Of a DNA stretch of 16,889 nucleotides, positions 6,254-16,341 are shown one piece after another. The notes beneath the pieces are model-generated. The model searched no databases and was not told the origin of the DNA. It saw nothing but the letters and a program-made list of their open reading frames with translations. Position numbers and translations under genes: made by a program. Position 1 is the stretch's first letter. Each line of letters begins with the position of its first letter. The DNA comes from an uncultured Pseudomonas sp. (lineage in GTDB: Bacteria; Pseudomonadota; Gammaproteobacteria; Pseudomonadales; Pseudomonadaceae): assembly GCA_946886875.1 (NCBI GenBank), contig CAMPJN010000037.1, forward strand, positions 1 through 16,889, in the 5' to 3' direction.

Positions 6254-6304
6254 CGATGGCAGGCGCCACCTAGGGCGCTCTTTCGTTTCAGCCCGGAGCC
6301 AGCC

Positions 6305-8050
6305 TTGGACGCCACCACCATCAACAACCTGTTTTTGATCGGTGCAATGCTGGTGGCCATGAGCATTCTGGTCAGCGCATTCGGCTCGCGCTTCGGCATT
6401 CCCATTCTGGTGATTTTCCTCGGCGTCGGCATGCTCGCCGGCACCGACGGCCCCGGCGGTATCGTTTTCGACAATTACCCCTTGGCCTATCTGGTCGGCA
6501 ACCTGGCGTTGGCGATCATCCTGCTCGACGGCGGTATGCGCACCCGGGTTTCCAGTTTCCGCGTGGCGCTCTGGCCATCGCTGTCGCTGGCCACGGTCGG
6601 GGTGATGATCACCGCCGGGCTGACCGGGGTGGCGGCGGCCTGGTTGTTCGACCTGAGCTGGATGGAAGGCCTGCTGATCGGCGCCATCGTCGGCTCCACC
6701 GATGCCGCCGCGGTGTTCAGCCTGCTCGGTGGGCGCGGCCTCAACGAACGGGTCAGCGCCACCCTGGAAATCGAATCCGGCAGTAACGATCCCATGGCGG
6801 TGTTTCTCACCGTGACCCTGATCGCGCTGCTCGGCAACGGTCAGCACGGTTTGAGCTGGGATCTGTTGCTGCAATTACTGCAGCAGTTCGGCATAGGCGC
6901 CTTGTTCGGCCTCGGCGGCGGTTGGTTGCTGCTCAACCTGGTCAACCGCATGGAATTGGCCAACGGCCTTTACCCGTTGCTGGTGGTCAGTGGTGGCCTG
7001 ATTATTTTCGCGGTGACCAACGCGGTCGGCGGCAGCGGCATTCTGGCGATCTACCTGTGCGGCCTGCTGCTCGGCAACCGGCCGATCCGCTCGCGCCACG
7101 GCATTTTGCATATGCTCGACGGCCTGGCCTGGCTGGCGCAGATCGGCATGTTCCTGGTCCTGGGTTTGCTGGTCACCCCCCACGAACTGCTGCCGATCGC
7201 CTTGCCGGCCCTCGGCCTGGCGCTGTGGATGATCCTGCTCGCCCGGCCGCTGTCGATTCTTATCGGCCTGCTGCCGTTTCATGGCTTCCATGATCGCGAA
7301 CGACTGTTTATCGCCTGGGTCGGTCTGCGCGGCGCGGTGCCGATCATTCTTGCGGTGTTCCCGCTGATGGCCGGCTTGCCGAATGCCCAACTGTTTTTCA
7401 ATGTGGCGTTCTTTATCGTCCTGGTCTCGCTGCTGCTGCAAGGCACCAGCCTGCCCTGGGCCGCCAAGTTGCTGCGCGTGACCGTACCGCCGGAGCCGGC
7501 ACCAGTGTCGCGGGCTGGCCTCGACGTGCACCCGACCAGCCAGTGGGAACTGTTTATCTACCGCCTCGGTGCCGAGAAGTGGTGCATTGGCGCCGCCCTG
7601 CGCGAGTTGAAGATGCCCGACGGCACCCGTATCGCCGCGCTGTTTCGCGACAAGCAACTACTCCACCCGTCCGGCAGCACCAAGCTGCAGGCCGGCGACC
7701 TGCTCTGCGTGGTCGGCCATGAGCAAGACCTGCCGGCCCTCGGCAAATTGTTCAGCCAGGCGCCGAAACGTGGCCAGGACTTGCGCTTCTTTGGCGACTT
7801 CGTCCTCGAAGGCGACGCTGAACTCGCGGCGGTGGCTGCGCTCTATGGCCTGAAGCTCGACGGCGTCGACGGCAAGCAACCGCTGGGACGCTTTATCGCT
7901 CATGAAATCGGCGGCGAGCCGGTGATCGGCGACCAGGTCGAATGGCAAAGCCTGACCTGGACGGTGGCGGCGATGGAAGGCCATAAGATTCGCAAAGTCG
8001 GGGTCAAATTTCCCGAAGGTGCCAAGCCCGGTCCAGGCCTGTTTCTTTAA
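6305..8050 (+). CDS. cvrA: K+/H+ antiporter, CvrA/NhaP2 family
   Basis: A 581-residue CPA1-type antiporter exchanging cytoplasmic K+ (or Na+) for protons across the inner membrane. It protects against K+ overload and low osmolarity. The first 390 residues carry about 12 helices. GSTDAAAV with Asp133 and GSNDPMAV with Asp162 are the ion-site motifs of the NhaP2 group. The C-terminal part has a TrkA-C/RCK_C-like domain (about 405-490, WELFIYRLG to [11 protein letters not shown]) and a CorC/HlyC-like end. Length matches E. coli CvrA (about 578). The start codon is TTG. It is chosen because GGAG is six bases upstream and because the MDATTI beginning matches the E. coli protein as remembered. An MscK-like channel gene follows 84 bases later, an osmotic-adaptation pairing. 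Confidence 0.93.
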   Translation: MDATTINNLFLIGAMLVAMSILVSAFGSRFGIPILVIFLGVGMLAGTDGPGGIVFDNYPLAYLVGNLALAIILLDGGMRTRVSSFRVALWPSLSLATVGVMITAGLTGVAAAWLFDLSWMEGLLIGAIVGSTDAAAVFSLLGGRGLNERVSATLEIESGSNDPMAVFLTVTLIALLGNGQHGLSWDLLLQLLQQFGIGALFGLGGGWLLLNLVNRMELANGLYPLLVVSGGLIIFAVTNAVGGSGILAIYLCGLLLGNRPIRSRHGILHMLDGLAWLAQIGMFLVLGLLVTPHELLPIALPALGLALWMILLARPLSILIGLLPFHGFHDRERLFIAWVGLRGAVPIILAVFPLMAGLPNAQLFFNVAFFIVLVSLLLQGTSLPWAAKLLRVTVPPEPAPVSRAGLDVHPTSQWELFIYRLGAEKWCIGAALRELKMPDGTRIAALFRDKQLLHPSGSTKLQAGDLLCVVGHEQDLPALGKLFSQAPKRGQDLRFFGDFVLEGDAELAAVAALYGLKLDGVDGKQPLGRFIAHEIGGEPVIGDQVEWQSLTWTVAAMEGHKIRKVGVKFPEGAKPGPGLFL

Positions 8051-8134
8051 CACGCGCTTAACCGCTGACGGGCGCGCAACGGTGCGCGCCGGCCTGCTAG
8101 ACTCGGCATCTTTTCCAGCCGTACGATCATCCCC

Positions 8135-11100
8135 ATGCCTTCTTTACGTATTCGCTTTGCCATAGCCCTTTTCGCGCTATGCCTGAGTAGCCTGTCGTTA
8201 CCCGTCGTGCATGCCGCCGAGTCGCCAAAAAGCGCCGACGTGCAGCGCAGCCTGGAGAAACTCGCCGAGCGCAATCTGCCCGAGGCCGAAGCCCAGGCAC
8301 TCAAGCAGACCCTGGAAAAAACCCTCAGTCTGCTGAACCTGCAAGCCGAAAGCGAAAAGCGCCTGAGCGAGTTGAAGAAGCAGCTGGAAAACGCGCCGCG
8401 ACTGATCGCCGAAGCACAACGCGAGCTGGCCCGCCTGAAGAACAGCCCGCCAATGGCCGTGAGCAAGCGCTACGCCAACATGAGCGTGCCGCAACTGGAG
8501 CAACTGTTAAGCGAGCGCAGCAGCCAGTTGAGCGACTGGCAAAAACAGATCATCGAAGCCAACAGCCTGATCATCACCGCGCAAACCCGCCCGGAGCGCG
8601 CTCAGGCCGAGATCAGCAGCAATCAGGCCCGCGCCCAGGAGATCAACAGCGCTCTGAAAAGCGGCAAGGAAGGGAATAAACAACTCAATGGCGAACGCCG
8701 CGAGTTGCTCCTCGCCGAACTCGATCAGCTCAACGCGCAAACCCAGCTGCGCCGTCAGGAGCTGACCGGTAACAGCCAGTTGCAGGACCTGGGCAGCAGC
8801 CAGCGCGACCTGCTCGAAGAACGCATCCGCAGCGTCGAACAGGAATTGCTCGAACTGCAATCGCTGATCAACGAGAAGCGCCGGGCACAGTCGCAACAGA
8901 CCGTCGCCGAGCAATCCCGCGAGGCGGAAAAAGCCGGCACCGACACCCTGCTGGCCAGCGTCAGCGCGCGCAACCTGAAACTCTCCGATTACCTGCTGCG
9001 CGCCACCGAGCGCCTCAACCAACTGACCCAACGCAACCTGCAGACCCGCCAGCAACTGGACGCGCTGAACCAGAGTGACCAGGCCCTGGAGGAGCAAATC
9101 GATGTTCTTCAGGGCAGCCTGCTGCTGGCGAAGATTCTCTATCAGCAAAAGCTCTCGCTGCCGACCCTGGACCTCGACAGCAACCTGGCCGACGAAATCG
9201 CCGATATCCGCCTCTATCAGTTCGAACTGAAACAACAGCGCGAGAAGCTCAGCAACCCCGACGCTTATGTCGAAGAATTACTCGCCAAGCAACCCGCCAC
9301 CAACCAGACCCCGGAGCTGCGCGCCAGCCTGGAGGAACTGATCGAAACCCGTCGCGCTTTGCTCGATCGACTCAATCGCGAGCTGAACGCGCTACTCAAT
9401 GAATCCATTACCCTGCAGCTGAGCCAGAAACAACTGCAAAGCACCGCCAATACAGTGCGCGCCACCCTCGACGAGCAGATGTTCTGGATCCCCAGCAACA
9501 AGCCCTTGGCGCTCGATTGGCTGGAGTCGGTACCACGCTTGCTCGAGCAGCAAATTACCGAACTGTCCTGGGGCTCCAACCTGCGCCAGTTGGCAGCCGG
9601 GCTGAGCGAGCGGCCGCTGTTGTTCCTGCCGCTGCTGCTGTTGATCGCCCTGCTGTTGTGGAAGCGCAGTCTGATCTACCGCAAGCTCGCGCAATTGCAT
9701 GGCGATATCGGTCATTTCAAACGCGACAGCCAGTTGCACACGCCACTGGCGATTTTGCTGAATATCCTTCTTGCCCTACCCGGTACGCTGTTTCTCGCCT
9801 TCTGCGGCCTGGCCCTGCAGATCGATGCACGCGGGCAGAATGCCAGCCTGGGCGCGGCGTTTTTCGAGATGGCCCAGGCCTGGCTGGTGTTCTACACCGT
9901 CTACCGCATCCTCGCGCCCGGCGGGGTGGCCGAGCTGCACTTCCGCTGGACGAGCCAGAGCGCGCACTTCGTCCATCGGCATATCCGTCGCCTGGGTTTG
10001 GTGGTGATGGCCCTGGTCACAGTGGTCAGCATCGCCGAGCACCAGCCCGCCAGCCTGGCCGACGACGTGATCGGCATTGCCGTGGTGCTCAGCTGCTATG
10101 CGCTGATGGCCTGGCTGCTGCACAAGTTGTTGCTCAGCGGCCCCGCGCGCGAACATGCGTCGAGCTTCCGCATGCTGATCGGCCTGACCTTCAGCCTGCT
10201 GCCACTGGCGCTGATGGTCGCGGTGGGCTTCGGCTATTACTACACGGCGCTGAAACTCAGCGACCAATTGATTGACACCCTGTACTTGCTGACGATCTGG
10301 CTGATTCTCGAAGCCGCCTTTGTCCGCGGCCTCGGCGTTGCCGCGCGACGCCTGGCCTATCAGCGCGCCGTCGCCAAGCGTCAGAATCAGGCCAAGGAAA
10401 CCAGCGAAGGCGCGGAAGCGGTAGTGGTCGAGCAGCCCACCCTGGATATCGAACAGGTCAACCAACAATCGCTGCGGTTGATTCGCCTGGCCCTGCTCAG
10501 CGGCTTTCTGGTTGCGCTCTATTGGGTCTGGTCGGACCTGTTCTCGGTATTCGCCTACCTCGACAATATCAACCTGTACGAGTACCAGAGCGGCAGCGCC
10601 GAAACCGGCAGCATGGTGCCGATCAGCCTCCGCGATGTACTCGGCGCCCTGCTGATCATCGGCGTCACCGTGATGCTCGCGCGCAACCTGCCCGGCCTGC
10701 TCGAGGTACTGGTGCTGTCGCGACTGAACCTGGCCCAGGGCAGCGCTTACGCCACCACCACCCTGCTGTCCTATGCGATTGCCGGGATCGGTTTCGTCGT
10801 CACCCTGTCGACCCTGGGCGTCAGCTGGGACAAGCTGCAATGGCTGGTGGCCGCGCTGTCGGTAGGCCTGGGCTTCGGTCTGCAGGAAATCTTCGCCAAC
10901 TTTATCTCCGGCTTGATCATCCTGTTCGAACGGCCGGTGCGCATCGGCGACGTGGTGACCATCGGCAACCTGTCCGGCACCGTCAGCAAGATCCAGATCC
11001 GCGCGACCACCATCACCGATTTCGACCGTAAAGAAATCATCGTGCCGAACAAAACCTTCGTCACCGACCAATTGGTCAACTGGTCGTTGAATGACACCAT

Positions 11101-11524
11101 CACCCGCATCACCCTGAAAATCGGCGTCGGTTACGGTTCGGACCTGGAGCTGGTACGCAAGCTGCTGTTGCAGGCCGCCGAGGAAAATGCCCGGGTATTG
11201 AGCGAGCCGGTGCCGCTGGTGTTCTTCCTGACTTTCGGCGAAAGCACCCTCGACCACGAACTGCGCGTGCATGTGCGCGAGCTGGGCGACCGCAACGCGG
11301 CGACCGACGAGATCAACCGGGCGATCGACCGTATGTTCCGCGAGAACGGCATCGAGATCGCCTTCCGCCAAGTGGATATTTTTCTCAAGAACTTTAAGGG
11401 CCAGGAACTACAACTGCCTATTGGGCTACCTGAGCCGGCGCAACCGCAAGCAGCAGAACAACCAAGCGAACCACCCCAACTGCAGCCGCAGTCACAAACG
11501 CCTAAGCAGGATGATCCGGGCTGA
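8135..11524 (+). CDS. mscK: Large mechanosensitive channel, MscK/KefA type
   Basis: A 1129-residue inner-membrane channel that should open on membrane tension to release ions and solutes during osmotic downshock. It has a signal peptide to about Ala27 (LPVVHA). A long periplasmic coiled-coil region rich in Gln, Glu, Leu and Arg extends to about residue 455. A membrane block begins near 493 (LLFLPLLLLIALLLW). The MscS-like core has the pore helix GVSWDKLQWLVAALSVGLGFG at about 895-915, followed by LQEIFANFISGLIILFERPVRIGD and the beta-domain. The tail after about 1095 is Pro/Gln-rich, unlike the core. E. coli MscK (about 1120) has the same size. The ribosome site before ATG 8135 is weak. TAGACT at 8098-8103 may be a -10 box. 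If MscK-like, K+ sensitivity would fit its neighbour CvrA, but this is inference. Confidence 0.92.
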   Translation: MPSLRIRFAIALFALCLSSLSLPVVHAAESPKSADVQRSLEKLAERNLPEAEAQALKQTLEKTLSLLNLQAESEKRLSELKKQLENAPRLIAEAQRELARLKNSPPMAVSKRYANMSVPQLEQLLSERSSQLSDWQKQIIEANSLIITAQTRPERAQAEISSNQARAQEINSALKSGKEGNKQLNGERRELLLAELDQLNAQTQLRRQELTGNSQLQDLGSSQRDLLEERIRSVEQELLELQSLINEKRRAQSQQTVAEQSREAEKAGTDTLLASVSARNLKLSDYLLRATERLNQLTQRNLQTRQQLDALNQSDQALEEQIDVLQGSLLLAKILYQQKLSLPTLDLDSNLADEIADIRLYQFELKQQREKLSNPDAYVEELLAKQPATNQTPELRASLEELIETRRALLDRLNRELNALLNESITLQLSQKQLQSTANTVRATLDEQMFWIPSNKPLALDWLESVPRLLEQQITELSWGSNLRQLAAGLSERPLLFLPLLLLIALLLWKRSLIYRKLAQLHGDIGHFKRDSQLHTPLAILLNILLALPGTLFLAFCGLALQIDARGQNASLGAAFFEMAQAWLVFYTVYRILAPGGVAELHFRWTSQSAHFVHRHIRRLGLVVMALVTVVSIAEHQPASLADDVIGIAVVLSCYALMAWLLHKLLLSGPAREHASSFRMLIGLTFSLLPLALMVAVGFGYYYTALKLSDQLIDTLYLLTIWLILEAAFVRGLGVAARRLAYQRAVAKRQNQAKETSEGAEAVVVEQPTLDIEQVNQQSLRLIRLALLSGFLVALYWVWSDLFSVFAYLDNINLYEYQSGSAETGSMVPISLRDVLGALLIIGVTVMLARNLPGLLEVLVLSRLNLAQGSAYATTTLLSYAIAGIGFVVTLSTLGVSWDKLQWLVAALSVGLGFGLQEIFANFISGLIILFERPVRIGDVVTIGNLSGTVSKIQIRATTITDFDRKEIIVPNKTFVTDQLVNWSLNDTITRITLKIGVGYGSDLELVRKLLLQAAEENARVLSEPVPLVFFLTFGESTLDHELRVHVRELGDRNAATDEINRAIDRMFRENGIEIAFRQVDIFLKNFKGQELQLPIGLPEPAQPQAAEQPSEPPQLQPQSQTPKQDDPG

Positions 11525-11578
11525 GGCGAATTCCGCAGCGAATAAATGCAGTCGCAATCGCGGAGATGGGTGCAGAAC

Positions 11579-11595
11579 CCCGGATTGCGTCCGGG
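11579..11595. repeat. CCCGGATTRCRTCCGGG hairpin repeat, copy 2
   Basis: CCCGGATTGCGTCCGGG, a palindromic unit differing by two bases from the copy at 6120-6136. It lies in the 151-base spacer between the channel gene and selO, where it could also fold in the channel mRNA 3' end. It lacks a T-run. Confidence 0.65.
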
Positions 11596-11639
11596 CTACG
11601 GGATCACGGCGCGACCGGCACCCTTCCCCTAGTGGGTAA

Positions 11640-13136
<1,497 letters not shown>

Positions 13137-13230
13137 CTGACCATCCCCTGCGGCCCGATGCAGCAAGGCGCAAACGCTGGAGCCTCGTCGAGCTTCGCGA
13201 GCTCAGCACCAACCTACGCAGCGCGATCTC

Positions 13231-13350
13231 GTAGCCCGTATAAGCCTTTGGCGCAATCCGGGAGCGGTTTAGCGCCAGACATCGCCCCGGGATCGCATCC
13301 AGACGACAAATCTGCACCCTACAAATCCCTGCGGATTGCACCCGTCCTAC
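13231..13350. repeat. MITE/REP-like composite repeat
   Basis: A block starting GTAGCCCG and ending CGTCCTAC, weakly inverted ends, contains a TGGCGC (13249-13254) / GCGCCA (13272-13277) hairpin enclosing CCGGG. Segments such as GGATCGCATCC, GCACCCTAC and GCGGATTGCACCCG resemble the intergenic repeat phrases of Pseudomonas and the CCCGGATTRCRTCCGGG copies elsewhere here. Copy number cannot be seen from one window. Confidence 0.45.
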
Positions 13351-13518
13351 TCGCCACTGCTCGTTACTCACGTCGAACCGGCCGTGTGGAAGTGCAGTTA
13401 GCGACGCTCCCGATATACCTAGCGCAGCCCACCGCTCACCCATACAGGTGAAATACAGCCCCTTCTCTCCCGCCTAGAATCCATCGCGCCATAACAGGGG
13501 CTGCAGTGGGCGAACGCC

Positions 13519-13538
13519 TAGTCCCGTACAACGGACTA
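13519..13538 (+). promoter_or_regulatory. Hairpin in the lipase leader
   Basis: TAGTCCCGT (13519-13527) faces ACGGACTA (13531-13538), eight pairs with one bulged C and a tight three-base loop. It ends two bases before the AGAGAG ribosome site. It could protect the 5' end of the lipase mRNA or modulate initiation. Confidence 0.4.
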
Positions 13539-13555
13539 ATAGAGAGAAAACAATA

Positions 13556-14488
13556 ATGAAGAAAACACTGTTCGCCGCCGTCAGCGCTCTGCTGATGAGC
13601 GTTTCCGTGGCCTGCCAGGCCGCATACACCGCCAACCCGGTGGTACTGGTTCCAGGTATTTTTGCTTTCGACAATATCGCCATGGTCGATTACTGGTACC
13701 AGATACCTTCCAACCTGCAATCCCAGGGCACCGAGGTCTACATTCCCAAGATCAATGCCTTCGACAGCTCGGTCAAACGCGGCAATCAACTGATCGCCCA
13801 GCTCGACGGCTACAAGGCCGCCTCCAACGGCCGGATCAAGAAGTTCAACCTGATCGCCCACAGCCAGGGCGGCATGACCTCGCGCTATGTGATGAACGTG
13901 CGCCCGGACCTGGTGGCCTCGGTCACCACCATGGCCACCCCGCACACCGGCTCGCCGCTGGCCGACATCGTCACCAACGTCGCCCCACCGGGCAGCTTGG
14001 TCGGCGTGACCTTCGGGGTATTCGCCAACGCCGTGGGCAACCTGGTGAACATGCTGTCGAATAATTCGGCGAGCCAGTCGGACATTTTCGCCATGCTCGG
14101 CGAGTTCAACAAAAATGGCGCTGCCGCGTTCAACTCCAAGTATCCGGCAGGCCTGCCAAGCACCAGCTGCGGCGCCGGGCCTAGCAGCGTGAACATCGCC
14201 GGCAAGAGCATTCGCCTGTACTCCTGGGGCGGCAAGTCGCCGTTGACCAATATCTTCGACCCATCGGATGCACTGTTCGCCATCACCAGCCTGTCCTTCC
14301 TCGGCAAGGGCAACGACGGCGTCACCGGCGTCTGCGCCAGCCACTTCGGCCAGGTGCTGCAGGACAGCTACCGGATGAACCACCTGGATATCACCAACCA
14401 GGTACTCGGTGTGGTCTCCTGGTTGGAAACCAACCCGAAAACCGTAATACGCAGCCACACTACTCGCCTCAAGAACGCAGGCTTGTAA
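13556..14488 (+). CDS. lipA: Secreted triacylglycerol lipase, family I.1-like
   Basis: A 310-residue alpha/beta-hydrolase that hydrolyses triacylglycerols and esters outside the cell. The signal peptide ends at about Ala22 (ACQA|AYTANP), so export by Sec and then type II secretion is expected. VVLVPGIFAFD begins the core. The nucleophile is Ser103 in NLIAHSQGGMTSRYV, the acid is Asp254 in GNDGVTGVCASH and the base is His276 in YRMNHLD. Cys205 and Cys260 are placed for the family disulfide, and Asp235/Asp278 are in the region of the Ca2+ site. The elbow is A-H-S-Q-G rather than the usual G-H-S-x-G. C20 lies in the signal peptide but is not in a lipobox. The foldase gene follows 56 bases downstream. 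Confidence 0.93.
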   Translation: MKKTLFAAVSALLMSVSVACQAAYTANPVVLVPGIFAFDNIAMVDYWYQIPSNLQSQGTEVYIPKINAFDSSVKRGNQLIAQLDGYKAASNGRIKKFNLIAHSQGGMTSRYVMNVRPDLVASVTTMATPHTGSPLADIVTNVAPPGSLVGVTFGVFANAVGNLVNMLSNNSASQSDIFAMLGEFNKNGAAAFNSKYPAGLPSTSCGAGPSSVNIAGKSIRLYSWGGKSPLTNIFDPSDALFAITSLSFLGKGNDGVTGVCASHFGQVLQDSYRMNHLDITNQVLGVVSWLETNPKTVIRSHTTRLKNAGL

Positions 14489-14501
14489 TTCCGCGACCTA
14501 A

Positions 14502-14529
14502 CCGCTCCACCCCGCGCCGGGTGGAGCGG
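14502..14529 (+). promoter_or_regulatory. Strong hairpin between lipase and foldase genes
   Basis: CCGCTCCACCC (14502-14512) and GGGTGGAGCGG (14519-14529) form 11 perfect pairs around a six-base loop. Only CTT follows, so it is not a classical terminator. It ends three bases before the foldase GAGG ribosome site. Expected effects are partial attenuation, 3'-end protection of the lipase message, or reduced foldase translation. Confidence 0.65.
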
Positions 14530-14544
14530 CTTGAGGAAAGCCCC

Positions 14545-15582
14545 ATGCGCAGCCGTCAGATATTTTTGCTCAGTGTCACCTGCGTGGCCGTCGCCATCGG
14601 CGCAGCCAGCCTGCTGGTGAGCCAGCAACCGAGCGCCCCAGCACCCGCCAGCGCAACTCTCGACGAGATTCAGCAGGCCGACCCAATAGCGGCCCTGCAC
14701 ACCAACCGAACCCTGCAAACCACGGCCATCAGCGCCTTGCCCAAATTGCCGCCGCTGCCCGCTTCATTGCAGGGCAGCAGCCACGACGTACGCCTGCACA
14801 CCGATGCCGACGGCAACCTGCTGATCGAGGCGGACATCCTCCACCTGTTCGAGTTCTACCTCTCGGCCCTGGTCGAAGAACCGCTGGAACTGTGCCTGAC
14901 ACGGATCAGCCTGGCGCTCGCCGAACAACTACAAGGCCCCGCCCTCGACCAGGCCCGCGACCTGCTCAAGCGCTATCTGGATTTCAAGATCGCCCTGGTC
15001 GACCTGCATAACCTGCCCGGCGCTGTCGATGCCAGCGGCGGCTATGCCCTGGACGCCATCGAGCTGCGCCAGCAGCGGCTGCGGGACTTGCGCCTGCAGC
15101 ACTTCAGCGCCCACGAGGCCCAGGTGTTCTTCCAGGAAGAGGACAATTACGACAGCTATATGCTGGCGCACCTGAAACTGGCTCAGGATCAGAGCCTGGA
15201 CGCCAGCCAGCGTCAGCAGGCCCTCGAACAGCTGGAACAGCAACTACCCGAGGCCATACGCAAGTCGCGCCAGCAAGCCACCCAGCAAACCGAGCTGTAC
15301 GAATTGACCGAACAGATGAAACAGGACGGCGCCAGTGCCGAAGCCCTGTTCCAGGTCAGGGCCAAAGTACTCGGCAACGAGGCCGCCAGCGCCTTGGCCG
15401 AACTGGATCAACGCCAGGCCAAGTGGAATAGCCGCCTGATTAGTTACGAGCAGGAGCGCGACGCCATCCGCCAGTCGGGCCTGAGCGCCCAGGACCAGCA
15501 GGCGGCGATCGCCAGCCTGATCGAACAACGTTTCGAGGCAGAAGAACGCCCCCAAGTGCAGGCCATGGAGCTTTATCAGTAG
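14545..15582 (+). CDS. lipB: Lipase-specific foldase (Lif/LipB)
   Basis: A 345-residue steric chaperone anchored by one N-terminal helix (about residues 6-26), with a Pro/Ala-rich linker and a mostly helical periplasmic body that wraps the lipase. The order LPASLQGSSHDVRLHTDADG, then the Lif motif region, then EEPLE, matches the family. The Lif signature RxxFDY(F/C)LSAxGE is seen at 99-111 as LHLFEFYLSALVE: F102 and L106-S107-A108 and the Glu are kept, while Arg, Asp, Tyr and Gly are changed. The rest (HFSAHEAQVFFQEEDNYDSYML, YEQERDAIRQSGLS, IEQRFEAEERPQVQAME) is typical. The ATG at 14545 is chosen because of GAGGA eight bases upstream. The in-frame GTG at 14521 lies inside the hairpin. It works only with the lipase next door. 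Confidence 0.9.
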   Translation: MRSRQIFLLSVTCVAVAIGAASLLVSQQPSAPAPASATLDEIQQADPIAALHTNRTLQTTAISALPKLPPLPASLQGSSHDVRLHTDADGNLLIEADILHLFEFYLSALVEEPLELCLTRISLALAEQLQGPALDQARDLLKRYLDFKIALVDLHNLPGAVDASGGYALDAIELRQQRLRDLRLQHFSAHEAQVFFQEEDNYDSYMLAHLKLAQDQSLDASQRQQALEQLEQQLPEAIRKSRQQATQQTELYELTEQMKQDGASAEALFQVRAKVLGNEAASALAELDQRQAKWNSRLISYEQERDAIRQSGLSAQDQQAAIASLIEQRFEAEERPQVQAMELYQ

Positions 15583-15586
15583 CTAT

Positions 15587-15608
15587 CAGGCGGTAGCAAG
15601 ACTGCCTG
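15587..15608. terminator. Weak hairpin between convergent genes
   Basis: CAGGCGGT (15587-15594) pairs with ACTGCCTG (15601-15608) with one G-T pair and a six-base loop. It lies between the foldase stop and the racemase stop. No T-run follows on either strand, so a bidirectional role in 3'-end formation is only possible. Confidence 0.3.
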
Positions 15609-16310
15609 CTATCGACCGCTACCCAGCATCCAGGTAAGGCCCTGGGCCACATGCAACTCGCAACTGTCGAGCAACGCCAGCGGCGGCGATGCCCCCTCCA
15701 GCAACAGGCCGATTTCGGTGCAGCCGAGAATCGCCGCCTCGGCGCCGCGCTGGCGCAATGCCTCGATGCATTGCAGATAGAAAGCGCGGGCCTCGGGCTG
15801 AAACTGCCCCTGGCACAGCTCGGCGAAAATCACCCGATCTATCTCGGCCATCTGCGCCGGCTCGGGGATGATCACCTCGATGCCGAAGCGCTCGGCCAGG
15901 CGCTGGCGGTAGAAATCCTCCTGCATGGTGAAGCGCGTACCGAGCAGCGCCGCGCGCTCGATGCCCTGCCGCTGCAGGGCCTGGCCGACCGCATCGCCGA
16001 TATGCAGCAACGGGATATCCACTGCAGCTTCGATGGCCGGCGCCACCTTGTGCATGGTGTTGGTCGCCAGCAGCAGCGCCGTCGCCCCGGCTCGTTGCAG
16101 GCCCTGAGCGGCTGCGGCCAATAGGTCGCCGGCGGTTTGCCAGTCACCCAGGCGCTGCAGCTCGGCGATCTCGGCGAAATCCACCGAGTGCAACAGCAAG
16201 GGCGCCGAATGCAAGCCACCCAGTTGTTCGCGCACGCCCTGATTGAGCAGGCGGTAATAGCTGGCTGTGGACTCCCAACTCATGCCGCCGAGAATGCCTA
16301 ATTGACGCAT
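15609..16310 (-). CDS. Aspartate/glutamate racemase-family protein, YgeA/L-DER type
   Basis: A 233-residue cytoplasmic racemase of the PLP-independent Asp/Glu superfamily. MRQLGILGGMSWESTASYYRLLN is the family start. The two active-site positions are Thr83 in LATNTMHK and Cys197 in LGCTEIGLL. That Thr/Cys pair, instead of Cys/Cys, is the arrangement described for E. coli L-DER (YgeA), with the same numbering as I recall, and points to L-to-D preference on acidic or broader amino acids. The ATG at 16310 is chosen because AGGAGGAAG lies just upstream and because upstream extension adds an unrelated leader. It is 31 bases after a RidA-family gene on the same strand and is likely in one operon with it. 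A role in D-amino-acid supply for wall or signalling is inference. Confidence 0.9.
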   Translation of the reverse strand: MRQLGILGGMSWESTASYYRLLNQGVREQLGGLHSAPLLLHSVDFAEIAELQRLGDWQTAGDLLAAAAQGLQRAGATALLLATNTMHKVAPAIEAAVDIPLLHIGDAVGQALQRQGIERAALLGTRFTMQEDFYRQRLAERFGIEVIIPEPAQMAEIDRVIFAELCQGQFQPEARAFYLQCIEALRQRGAEAAILGCTEIGLLLEGASPPLALLDSCELHVAQGLTWMLGSGR

Positions 16311-16341
16311 CGTTGCTTCCTCCTGATCGTTGGCCAGTGGC

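Larger units (their letters stand above)
5937..6304. other. Divergent regulatory region between the exosortase cassette and cvrA
   Basis: This 368-base region has no convincing gene. Short minus-strand frames at 5962-6237 lack recognisable features. On the minus strand it holds a -24/-12 element (6006-6020), flanked by TTGACGC/GCGTCAA/TTGACGT copies at 5990-5996, 6030-6036 and 6064-6070. Then come two perfect short hairpins (6120-6136, 6163-6182). On the plus strand follow a terminator-like structure (6180-6224) and a sigma-70-like promoter (6223-6253). Confidence 0.65.
13137..13555. other. Intergenic region between selO and lipase
   Basis: This 419-base spacer contains a repeat-like block at 13231-13350 and no credible gene. 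The open frame at 13158-13451 is repeat-derived and lacks a ribosome site. TAGAAT at 13475-13480 could be a lipase -10 box but has no -35 partner. No correctly spaced -24/-12 element was found, although lipase genes in some pseudomonads use sigma-54. AGAGAG at 13541-13546 is the lipase ribosome site. Confidence 0.5.

Noticed and set aside
2548..6304. Integrase, tRNA attachment site or flanking direct repeats for the cassette
   Set aside because: None could be found by eye; the island reading rests on composition and context only.
9776..11371. 531-aa open frame on the minus strand
   Set aside because: It lies fully antisense to the mscK-like gene, has a low-complexity Gln/Ala/Asp/Gly/His composition typical of the GC-rich antisense frame, and no ribosome site or domain.
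13382..13400. Possible -24/-12 promoter for the lipase (TGGAAGTGCAGTTAGC)
   Set aside because: GG-to-GC spacing is one base too long and the -12 box is TTAGC, so it does not meet the strict geometry.
13436..14458. 340-aa minus-strand frame over the lipase
   Set aside because: Antisense shadow of a lipase with complete catalytic triad; no recognisable domain.
14521..14544. N-terminal extension of the foldase from GTG 14521
   Set aside because: That codon is in the right arm of the hairpin, and a better ribosome site precedes the ATG at 14545.
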